Shown here piece by piece: positions 31,970 through 40,269 of a stretch of DNA of 40,269 nucleotides (position 1 is the stretch's first letter; every line of letters begins with the position of its first letter). The translations under genes were made by a program, and so were the position numbers. The notes under the pieces are model-generated. The model ran no database searches. It worked only from the letters and a program-made list of their open reading frames with translations, and had not been told where the DNA came from. The stretch is from Penium margaritaceum (taxonomy: Eukaryota > Streptophyta > Zygnematophyceae > Desmidiales > Peniaceae), in contig SZWC01004858.1 of the NCBI GenBank assembly GCA_023375785.1, positions 109,409 to 149,677 of the forward strand. Direction: 5' to 3'.

Positions 31970-33778
31970 CTCAAACGGGATGTCCTGATGGGTCAACTGC
32001 TGAAGCGGGCGGATGATGCGTGCGTGGTCGCGGACGAACTTGCGGTAGAAGGAGATGAAGCCCAAGAAGATCTTGACTTGCCCCGCAGTAGTGGGTTGTC
32101 GCCATTCCTGGACGGCGGCAATCTTTGCAGGGTCGGTTTTAATACCGTCGGCACTCATGACAAAGCATAAGAACTCCATCTCCGCAGCACCAATGGAACA
32201 CTTGGCAGCCTTGAGTTTGAGGTTTGCAGTGCGGAGTGCAGCCAAGACGGCGGAGAGGGAGGAGAAGAGGTCCTCGAAGCTGTGTGCGGCAACCATGATG
32301 TCGTCGATGTAGCAGCTCACGTCGGGAATGCCGCGGAGGGTGGAGTCCATGACACGCTGGAACGTGGCGCTGGCATTACGGAGACCAAAGGGCATGCGGG
32401 TGAAGGCGTAGAGGCATTCAGGGGTGACAAAGGCTGTTTTGGCAATGGAATCCGGGTGCATGGGGACGGCGTGGAAGGCTGCTTTGACGTCGAGTTTTGC
32501 AAACCACCCGCGTCCCTGATGACGCTCCTGTATGTCGACGATCAGCGGCATGGGGTAGGCATCTTCCTCAGTGACACGATTAAGGTCGCGGAAGTCGACA
32601 CAGAAACGTTTGGAGCCGTCTGGCTTTCCGACGATGACCAAGTTGGCACGCCAGGGACTGACGATGGGCACGATCACGCCTTGTGCCTTTAATTCCGCGA
32701 GACCGTCATTGATGATCTGCTCTTGGTCTGGAAGGATTCGGCGGACCTTTTGTTTCACCGCGGGAGCTGATCCGGTGTTGATGACATGGAAGGCATTGAC
32801 CGCCCCAAGGTCTGTTGCGGACCCAGCGAAGATATCGGCGAAAGAGTCCAGCAAATCCCGGAAGTCCTGCCTCTGGGATGGTGAGAGACGGGGGTGAAGG
32901 ATATGGTCCCACCGCGGCGGTGGGCGTGGCAGTTGCTCACGTATGGGGTAGAAGTCATCATCCTCATCCAGGGGAAGGCGTGGTCCAACTACATGCTCGC
33001 CTTGTTGCCACAGCCCCAGAAGGTTGGCACGCACCCCTGCTTCCGCGTGTTCCGCGGAAAGTTTACGCCACTCCTCGGCATGGAGCTGTTCCGCATCCAG
33101 TACATTATCCACCGGTGTCAGGTTGCTCAGGGAACGTGCGGTAGCATCTTCCTGTGCCACATCAGTGAGTGAGAATACTGGGGCCTCGGCTACTAGCACT
33201 GTGACACGATCGCCCACAGTGATGAGGGTGTAGTCTTTTGTGCCCGTGGCAGATGTAAGCTGCATGACACCTAGGGAAAACAGGAGGTTGCCACATCGCG
33301 GAAGGAGATAGTCCATCCCCAGGAGAACATCATAGGTCCGCGCCTGGGTCACTTGGACATCCACTGGTTCATGCAGAGTGCCCACCTGTAGGGGCAAGCC
33401 TCGTACTTCACCATCCCTGTAATCGAGCCCTCCCGCGGAGTTACTGAACAGCCGCCTTGTTGGGATGACGCGGTCTGTCCATCCAATGAGACAGAGGACG
33501 CGGAAGGCCACAGTAGTGTGGGTCGCCCCGGTGTCAATGATGGCCAGGAACTTGCGGCTACCAATCCAGACCACACAACAGGCCACCTCGTAGTGGCGAT
33601 CGTCACGGCGGGGTGGTTCCAGAGGTTGGGATGCCCATCCCCATTCGAATTCTTCTGTAGTTAATGCAGGTGGCATCTCTGCCACAACGCGTCGGGTATT
33701 CTGAGTGCCATGGGGCGGAGTGGTGCAGGCAAGGGAGATACCCACGGTCTGGAGGCGATGATTGGCGTTAGTGAATTC
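31970..33778 (-). pseudogene. pol: Retropepsin 1 and reverse transcriptase, copy B (one frame)
   Basis: One open frame of about 600 codons: SRKFLAIIDTGATHTT, YDVLLGMDYLLPR, a linker, then RT with FCVDFRDLNRVTEEDAYPMP, AKLDVKAAFHAV, FTRMPFGLRNASATFQ and CYIDDIMVA. All catalytic Asp residues are present in both enzymes. It shows that retropepsin 1 and RT belong to one reading frame. It is a pseudogene only because of the flanking lesions and the TAG before RNase H. The N at 33779 lies just upstream. Confidence 0.93.
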
Positions 33779-34341
33779 NCGGTGATGAGGGCGTAGTCTT
33801 TCGTGCCCGTGGCGGATGTAAGCTGCATGACGCCTAGGGAAAACAGAAGGTTGCCACGTCACGGAAGGAGATAGTCCATGCCTAGGAGAACATCGTAGGT
33901 CCGCGCCTGGATCACTTGGACATCCACTGGTTCATGTAAGGTGCCCACCTGCAGGGGCAAACCTCGTACTTGACCATCCCCGTAATCGAGCCCTCCCGCG
34001 GAGTTACTGAACAGCCGCCTTGTTGGGATGACGCGGTCTGTCCATCCAATGAGACAGAGGACGCGGAAGGCCACAGTAGTGTGGGTCGCCCCGGTGTCAA
34101 TGATGGCCAGGAACTTGCGGCTACCAATCCAGACCACACAACAGGCCACCTCGTAGTGGCGGTCGTCGCGGCGGGGTGGTTCCAGATGTTGAGGTGCCCA
34201 CCCCCATTCCATTTCTTCTGTAGTTAATACAGGTGGCACTTATGTCACAACGCGTCGAGTGTTCTGAGTGCCATGGGGCGGAGTGGTGCAGGCAAGGGAG
34301 ATACCCACGGACTGGAGGCGATGATTGGCGTTGGTGAATTC
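33219..34341. other. Contig join with 560-bp duplicated flank (N at 33779)
   Basis: 33219-33778 and 33782-34341 are near-identical. The second segment holds another retropepsin 1 coding stretch (33859-34239, minus). Copy A has this region once, so the extra protease is an assembly effect, unlike the genuine second protease after RNase H. Confidence 0.88.
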
Positions 34342-35210
34342 TTCTCGGAGCCGCGGAGCCAGTTCGGGATGAAGGCGAAGGAAGTCGAAGAAATTGACAG
34401 AGGCAATGGGGGTGGTGAAGAGTTTGTGGACCGGATCAGCGGAATCCACTGCATGGATGGGGATAGGCTAAGATGCAGGTGAGTTTGTTGCAACCGCTAC
34501 CGTAGGCTTGGGATCAGGTTGGCGGCGCTTCTCTAGTGGTTGCATGGAGCGGGCCGTGATGGCCTCTTGCAGCCGGGCCTCGGCGGCTTTCGCTCGTCGA
34601 CGCAGATTGTCCTGCAACTGCGCAGCCTCCTGCAGATCCCACCCACGGAGCTTGACTCGACGGGCACGTGTGATGAGCTCCACTTCCTCAGGTGTTGGTG
34701 CTATCTCGGTGGTCTCGTCCTCTGCCATGGGCAAGCCTAGCTTCACGTTGCGAGCGCCGGCCGCGGGATTTTGCTGCGGATTTGGCAGGAGACCCTGTCC
34801 CGCTCCCTGAGCCGCCTTGTCTTGTCTCGTGGGCGGCGGGTTCAGTGGCTGCAGCTGTTGCTGTTGCTGTGGCGGATGCTGCTGTTGGCCGGGCCGCGCC
34901 TGGTTGTAGTACTGCTGCCACTGCTGGACCATGGGGTCCTAAGAAGCTGGTTCAGGGCGCGGAGCTGCTTGTCTCTTACGAGGGCAGTCCCGCGCGATGT
35001 GTTCCAGGCTTTAGCATGTGTAACAGGCTTTTGGGTTCTGCTGCTGCGGAGGTGGAGCGGGTGAGGACGAGGGTGCGTGGGTGTCGGCGCCCTGGTATCG
35101 TCTGGTTGACCGTTGCCTGGTGAAGATGTCTGTGGCGTCCCGCACCGCATCTTGCAAGGATGGGTAGCGATCTGCGATCATGAGACTGCTGATATCATCC
35201 GGAAGGGGCG
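34240..35210 (-). pseudogene. gag: Gag C-terminal part, copy B
   Basis: Matches 15429-16450. The zinc knuckle is interrupted: after CYTC comes TAA (35011-35013, CAA in copy A), then SLEHIARDCP. Further stops occur at 34468-34470 and 34240-34242. The EE pair lost in copy A (LREEFTNANHRL) is present here. Confidence 0.85.
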
Positions 35211-37515
35211 GATGAGGTTCTGCAAGAGAACCCACAGCGGCAGTCCTTCCCCCTGTGGACTCTTTGCCACCGAGGCCCATGTCAGGAACTGGTCCAAGAA
35301 CCTGCGGATGTCGTCGTCCTTGCGCATGACCTCCTTCTCAATCTTCCGTAGCGCCTCTCCCTTTGTCAGATGTTTAAAGCGTTCTATAAGGGCGTTGCCA
35401 AAATCCTTGAAAGATGTAAAAGGTGCCCGCGCGTTGTACCAATCCGCTGCTGCTCCCTGAAATGTAGTTCCGCGGTGGCGAGGCGGAGGTCGGGCGGAAC
35501 CCGACCGATGCTAGCATAGAGGGTGATTTGTTTGAGCCCGACCCAAGGGTCTTCCTCCGGGGCACCTTTGAAAGAGTCTAACCGGGGAATGTTGGCAGGC
35601 TCGGAACGGATGTACTGCAGCTGCTGGACGGTGCTGCGGTTAGTCGTCAATGCAGTCACAGCATGTGGCGGGGGGAGGGCGGCAGGTGGAGCTGCGGAAT
35701 ATCCATTCGTATGGATCGGCATCTGGAACTGCCCCGCGGGCATGGGAAGACTTGCTTGCGTGGGAGGGAGAGACATGTACCAGGAAGAGGGAGCGGCTGT
35801 GGAGGCGGTGTAGGGTGTGGAGAAGAATGCTGTCCCAGGCGGCAGCATCTGGGTTCCCTACATCGGTGGTGCCGCTGTCTGCGATATCCAGTACGTCGGA
35901 GCCGGTGGGACTACAGCCACGGGGTGGAGAGGAGCTGCAGCTCCATTGCTGGTGGTCGGGTGCGGATTCCCTTGCAGCTGCTGTAGGGGCAGGTACAAGT
36001 GGCTCTGTGCAGTTTGTTGTGGTACTGGCGGCGAGACCTGGGAAGGTGTCCCAACTGGCATTGTTCCCATTGGCTGTTGGTGGGGGAGCTGCTGGTATGT
36101 AGGCATGTGTGGCTGCGGAGTCATGTTGGACGTGATCGTCTGCGGTACCATTCCCACAGGCATCGGGCCCATCTGTTGCTGTATCTGGGTCGTCCACAGG
36201 GCTGGCACAGCCGTAGGGGGTCGCGTTGTAGCCGTCAGCTGTGTTCCACCTCCAGTCGCTTGGTGCTGCTGCCTCGTTGGTTGGGTTCCGGTCAGCAAAG
36301 GCTGGACCGCGTTTCCTTGGTAGTTGACTCCACTGCCGGGCTGAGGCACCTGCTGTGGTGGCTGCGGGACTGCTGAGGGCCCGGCCATCATCTCCACTTG
36401 CATCGTGAGCTGCGGTGTCATGTATGCTGGCTGCCGTGGTCCCGTCATGGACGGACGCGCGATGGCCGCCGCCTGCATGGTGCCCATCATCACCTGCTGC
36501 TGTGGTGGTGTACTTTGCGCAGGTGGCTGCGGGGGTGCCCCAGTTGGCAGGGTGATCAGGTTTGGCTGTGATGCGGGGGGTTGGTGCGTCATACTTGCCT
36601 TTCCACCCCCCGGGTGCTGCTTCTGCGGATGATTCGGTGGCTGGACTACTCCGATTGCTTGGGGTTGCGCGGCCGCCTACGCCGCGGTTGTTCCCATGGT
36701 CAGGAGAGTCCGGCCCATGGGCAGTTGATTCACTGATGGATGCGCAACTCCTGATGCCTGTAGGGACATCGGCATCCCCATCTGTATGCCTCCTGTAGGT
36801 TGTGCGGATACGGCAATCTGCTGCTGCTGTAACCTTGGCACAGGTGGTTCCGCTGCCGGGACGCCCGTGATTGCCCCGGCCGGCTGATGCGGCGGGTTCG
36901 TGTCCTGAGGCATCCCAAGGGCAGGGTTTAGGAGTCCCATCCTCTGCTGCTACGCCGACATCCACTGCTCGTCTTGTGCTGGTACCTCGGGGATCCCTGA
37001 ATCCTCGGGGCTCAGCGGTAAGTATTGTGGGTGTGTCGGCGGGGGCACGTGCTGCGCCTCAGTTCTGCCGGGGACCTGCTGCTGCTGCCCGCCCCGACGC
37101 CGATACACCAGTCCGCGGTAGACCTCGAGCTCTCCACCACCGGAGGATTCCCGCAGGGAAGGTGGCGCATCGGAGAACCACTGCGCCCCAAGTGGCACAT
37201 TTGGCTGGCCCCTTGGCCCTGCTGATACTGGGCCGACCGATGGCTGTCGGAACTGTGGACACTCTCCACCTCCGCGTGTTCGGCCAGCGCATTCATAATG
37301 CGGCGCCAGTGCAGCTTCTCCAACCACTTGGTCACCCGTCGGTGCTGGGCAAGCGGATCGGAGCCTGGTGAGGAGCTGACTGGTGCGCGGGACACTACAG
37401 GCGAGGAATCCCGGCTTCCCACGCAGGTCGCGGTCCGTCGTGGCAGGAAGCACCGCGCTGATGACTGCTGCTGCCGTCGCCTGGTTTTCCGATGCACGAA
37501 GCTGGCCGCCGACAT
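35211..37515 (-). pseudogene. gag: Gag N-terminal and capsid part, copy B
   Basis: ATG at 37515 as in copy A. Lesions: a 1-bp deletion near 37208, TAG 36950-36952, TAG 36677-36679, TAG 35858-35860 and a 1-bp deletion near 35460 that destroys the capsid helix AADWYNARAPF. The shift to the -1 frame before the knuckle is the same as in copy A. Composition is Pro/Gln/Met-rich throughout. Confidence 0.83.
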
Positions 37516-37570
37516 GAACGACTGATCTGAAAGGCACGTGCAGTTCTGCTGGCAAAGAGCAAAGAACTGT

Positions 37571-37587
37571 CCACGCTCACCGCACCA
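37571..37587 (-). promoter_or_regulatory. Primer-binding site, copy B
   Basis: Minus-strand TGGTGCGGTGAGCGTGG with the same 6-nt spacer to the LTR as in copy A. A second copy near 37916-37932 belongs to the duplicated contig overlap. Confidence 0.87.
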
Positions 37588-37593
37588 TGACAC

Positions 37594-37827
37594 TGATACC
37601 CCCAATTTTGCCGCGTCCCTGATCTTTCCGCGGACGGCAACTCTCCGCGGACCTTCGCGAATGACTTGCTTAACTATCACAAGTTGACTGAGTGATTAGC
37701 AAGATGCAATCGTCGCCCCTAGGCTGGAGACTACTCCGCGGACCACAAGTTTGGGACTGTTGCGTCTACACCCTATGGGAAGTGGCACTCCGCGAGCTAC
37801 TGAGATGCGGCAACCCACAATAGGAGA
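37594..37827 (-). repeat. First part of the 5' LTR, left of the N
   Basis: Begins TGATACCCCC and stops at the N. In its variants (for example TTCGCGAATGACTTGCTTAAC) it matches the 5' LTR of copy A rather than the LTR to the right of the N. Confidence 0.85.
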
Positions 37828-37938
37828 NGTTTTCCGATGCACGAAGCTGGCCGCCGACATGAACGACTGATCTGAAAGGCACGTGCAGTTCTGCTGGCAA
37901 AGAGCAAAGAACTGTCCACGCTCACCGCACCATGACAC

Positions 37939-39176
37939 TGATACCCCCAATTTTGCCGCGTCCCTGATCTTTCCGCGGACGACAACTCTCCGCGGACCTT
38001 TGCGGATGACTCACTTCACTATCACAAGTTAACTGAGTGATTAGCAAGATGCAATCGTCGCCCCTAGGCTGGAGACTACTCCGCGGACCACAAGTTTGGG
38101 ACTGCTGCGTCTACACCCTATGGGAAGTGGCACTCCGCAAGCTACTGAGATGCGGCAACCCACAATAGGAGATCCCCGACTATCTACTATTCCGCGGAGC
38201 ACAGTTCTACACTTCTGCGCAAGCACCTCACCGATGAGTGACGCTTCGCGTTCCACTTCTTCCCACACGGGAGTCCACCACCTTGTGGCGTCCGACTCCT
38301 CTCCGCGGAACCCCGTTCCGCGGACGTGTGCAAGCAAGGGACACCGCCGGCAGCCCACCTCACTTGGACTTTTGGTTCTTTACGCACCAATTCCCATAGT
38401 CCGCGGACCGGACTCCGAGAGTGGCTGAGGGCAAGAGGGCACTGGGCGGAGCACAGGAATGAGAGTAGGCCAATGACTTTGATAAAGCTGATTGCGGAGT
38501 ACATGGAATACTCTGGAAGGCAAGCAAGTCCGAGTTGCACTTTTCCTACTGCTATTGCGGCCCCTTTTCTACTCGGGACTCCGCGCGGCGTGTCTACACG
38601 CCGACGGTCTCATCCCTCTCACATCCTCCTACTCCTTCTACTTGGACTCCACGCGGTGCGGCTACGCACCGCGGGTCTCGTCCCACTCACATTGTCTATT
38701 CTTCTGGTCACTTTCCTCATCTGCGGTTTGTACACGCGGTTCTTCGTGTTCTCCCTTGAATCTTCGTCCTCAGTGGTGCGTCTCCCGAGGCTCCTCCGTG
38801 ATTGATGCTTGGTCACTTGTGCTGATTGGTCGTTTATCCTCTGATTGCTCGGTTCCTCTGCTGTCCTGCCTGCGCTTCGTCAGTGGCCGCAGATTTTGTT
38901 TTAGCTTGACCCCGGTTCCGTTGCACCGTGGCCCTTCCCCTCACGGCTTCCCACCTGGCCACAAATTCTTCTGTTGAGAAGAACCGCCGCATGCGAATGT
39001 TTGTCTACGGCGGCCCTTCCGCCGGTGCCCTACTTTTGCTTCCACCGGATCCGCGCTTACCCCTCGCTCAACCGCATCCGCGGGAGCAAACCTACCGTGC
39101 GCGGATCCATTGCCTCTTCGATTCCTATTCCGCCAGTTGTTTCTTCCGCGGAGTTGCGGCAGGATTGTGTGTGACA
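37939..39176 (-). repeat. 5' LTR of copy B (1238 bp)
   Basis: Full length, with the same TGATACCCCC and GTGTGTGACA ends. It is followed by polypurine-tract complement, so like 18869-20106 it joins two tandem elements. Confidence 0.92.
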
Positions 39177-39494
39177 CTGATGCCCCCAAACCCCCCCCCT
39201 TTTTCGAGACTCTGTCCCAGAGTTTCTCAGTGCGCTTTCTGCGTGAAATACTCGTGGGGCTTGGGGCGGCCCCGCTCCTGGCATGGCCTGCAGTATTTCT
39301 CCACCGCTCCTCCCCTCCGCTTGAGCTTCACCGCGCACTCATCATGGACGAATAGCCGGCATCCCTCACACCGCGCTCCAATCGTGGGTGCGCCGACCAA
39401 CTTCTTGCATGAGGAGCAGTGTGGCTCGCGCTCGTACTTCTGGCAGCTTGAGCATCGGTAGATCCGTTTGCCTGCGGCAGGATTGTGTGTGACA
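39177..39494 (-). mobile_element. Tandem stub: zinc-finger end plus 23-bp LTR end
   Basis: Matches 20107-20421. The last two Cys modules are readable in one frame (YRCSSCQKYEREPHCSSCKK, then CEGCRLFVHDEC and CRPC), ending in KAH and a stop. 39472-39494 is the LTR terminus, followed by minisatellite. It gives the least damaged version of the ORF's C-terminus. Confidence 0.87.
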
Positions 39495-40269
39495 CTGGTG
39501 CCAAAGTGTGAAGCTCTAGTGCCAAAGTGTGACGCTCTAGTGCCAAAGTGTGAAGCTCTAGTGCCAGAGTGTGACACTCTAGTGCCAGAGTGTGACGCTC
39601 TAGTGCCAAAGTGTGGAGCTCTAGTACCAAAATGTGACGCTCTAGTGCCAAAGTGGGACGATCTAGTGCCAAAGTGTGACGCTCTAGTGACAAAGTGTGA
39701 CGCTCTAGTGCCAAAATGTGACGCTCTAGTGCCAAAGTGTGTCGCTCCAGTTCCACAGTGTGATGCTCAAGTGCCAAAGTGTGATGCTCTAGTGCCAAAG
39801 TGCGAAGCTATAGTACCAAAGTGTGATGCTTTAGTGCCAAGGTGGGAAGCTCTAGTGCCAAAGTGTGATGCGCTAGTGCCAAAGTGTGACGCTCTTGTGC
39901 CAAAGTGTGACACTCTAGTGCCAAAGTGTGAAGCTCTAGTGCGAAAGTGTGGCGCTCTAGTGCCATAGTGTGATGCTCTAGTGCTAAAGTGTGACGCTCT
40001 AGTGCCAAAGGTGTGACGCTCTAGTGCCAACGTGTGAACTTCTAGTGCCAAAGTGTGACACTCTAGTGCCAAAGTGTGACGTTCTAGTGCCAAAGTGTGA
40101 CGCTCTAATGCCAAAGTGTGGAGCTGTAGTGCCAAAGTGTGTCGCTCTAGTGCCAAAGTGTGACGCTCTAGTGCCAAAGTGTGACGCTCTAGTGCCCAAG
40201 TGTGACGCTCTAGTGCCAAAGTGTGACGCTCTAGTGCCAAAGTGTGACGCTCTAGTGTCAAAGTGTGAC
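39495..40269 (+). repeat. 21-bp minisatellite, right block
   Basis: Same unit and orientation. The unit order matches the beginning of the central block, including the 22-bp unit at 40012, so the duplicated segment extends into the satellite. It runs off the right edge. Confidence 0.97.

Larger units (their letters stand above)
37484..38172. other. Contig join with 344-bp duplicated flank (N at 37828)
   Basis: 37484-37827 is repeated as 37829-38172, covering the Gag start, the PBS and the beginning of the LTR, with several base differences. Confidence 0.87.
24815..39494 (-). mobile_element. LTR retrotransposon copy B, paralogue of copy A
   Basis: Same order and strand as copy A, including the tandem stub and the same outer junction. 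Differences: no small-element insertion (empty site near 25980); a deletion of about 1.7 kb joining the middle of the 3' LTR to the first zinc-finger module; and three single-N joins (29749, 33779, 37828) with duplicated flanks. Its flanks now read TTAGT and CTGGT where copy A has GTAGT on both sides. Integrase and RT are better preserved than in copy A; Gag is worse. Confidence 0.92.

Noticed and set aside
33859-34239. A third protease gene in copy B
   Set aside because: It is the retropepsin 1 region repeated across the N at 33779; copy A has it once.

Overview
This window is eukaryotic repetitive DNA and contains no ordinary cellular gene that I can support. It has LTR retrotransposons with tRNA primer sites, a 21-bp minisatellite and single-N contig joins, and nothing resembling a bacterial operon. 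It is GC-rich, with frequent TCCGCGGA palindromes. I cannot name the organism; an alga or other protist is only a guess. The setting looks like heterochromatin (centromeric, subtelomeric or similar), which is inference.

Layout: (1) 1-435, end of a 21-bp minisatellite. (2) 436-20421, retroelement copy A, transcribed leftward (minus strand), Ty3/Gypsy-like. It has a 3' LTR (436-1673), a polypurine tract, a zinc-finger ORF (1727-3090), an integrase ORF with a long unknown N-terminal region (7976-12128), RNase H plus a second retropepsin (12331-13806), RT, the first retropepsin, Gag with a CCHC knuckle, a PBS (18846-18862) and a 5' LTR (18869-20106). Outside this LTR lies a 0.3-kb stub of a second, tandemly joined element. 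(3) 3280-7970, a non-autonomous LTR element on the plus strand, inserted into copy A between the integrase tail and the zinc-finger ORF. (4) 20422-24814, about 209 units of the 21-bp minisatellite with two higher-order repeats. (5) 24815-39494, retroelement copy B, a paralogue of A without the small insertion and with part of its 3' LTR and zinc-finger ORF deleted. (6) 39495-40269, minisatellite again.

How it fits together: the minisatellite array was the target. Copy A plus the stub is flanked by a perfect 5-bp target duplication (GTAGT). The whole satellite-element-satellite block was then duplicated. Both copies share the stub breakpoint, a gag frame change and a stop codon between RT and RNase H, so the duplication followed inactivation. 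Each copy later gained private nonsense and frameshift mutations, and every large gene here is a pseudogene.

The unusual biology is the architecture of the main family. It has two homologous retropepsins, one on each side of RT-RNase H. Its integrase lies in its own reading frame behind a large region I do not recognise. A separate ORF encodes six tandem C4HC3 (PHD-like) zinc fingers. The small element shares the main family's 17-nt primer-binding site, suggesting a parasite/host pair. Four single Ns mark contig joins with duplicated flanks, so copy B contains artificial duplications.
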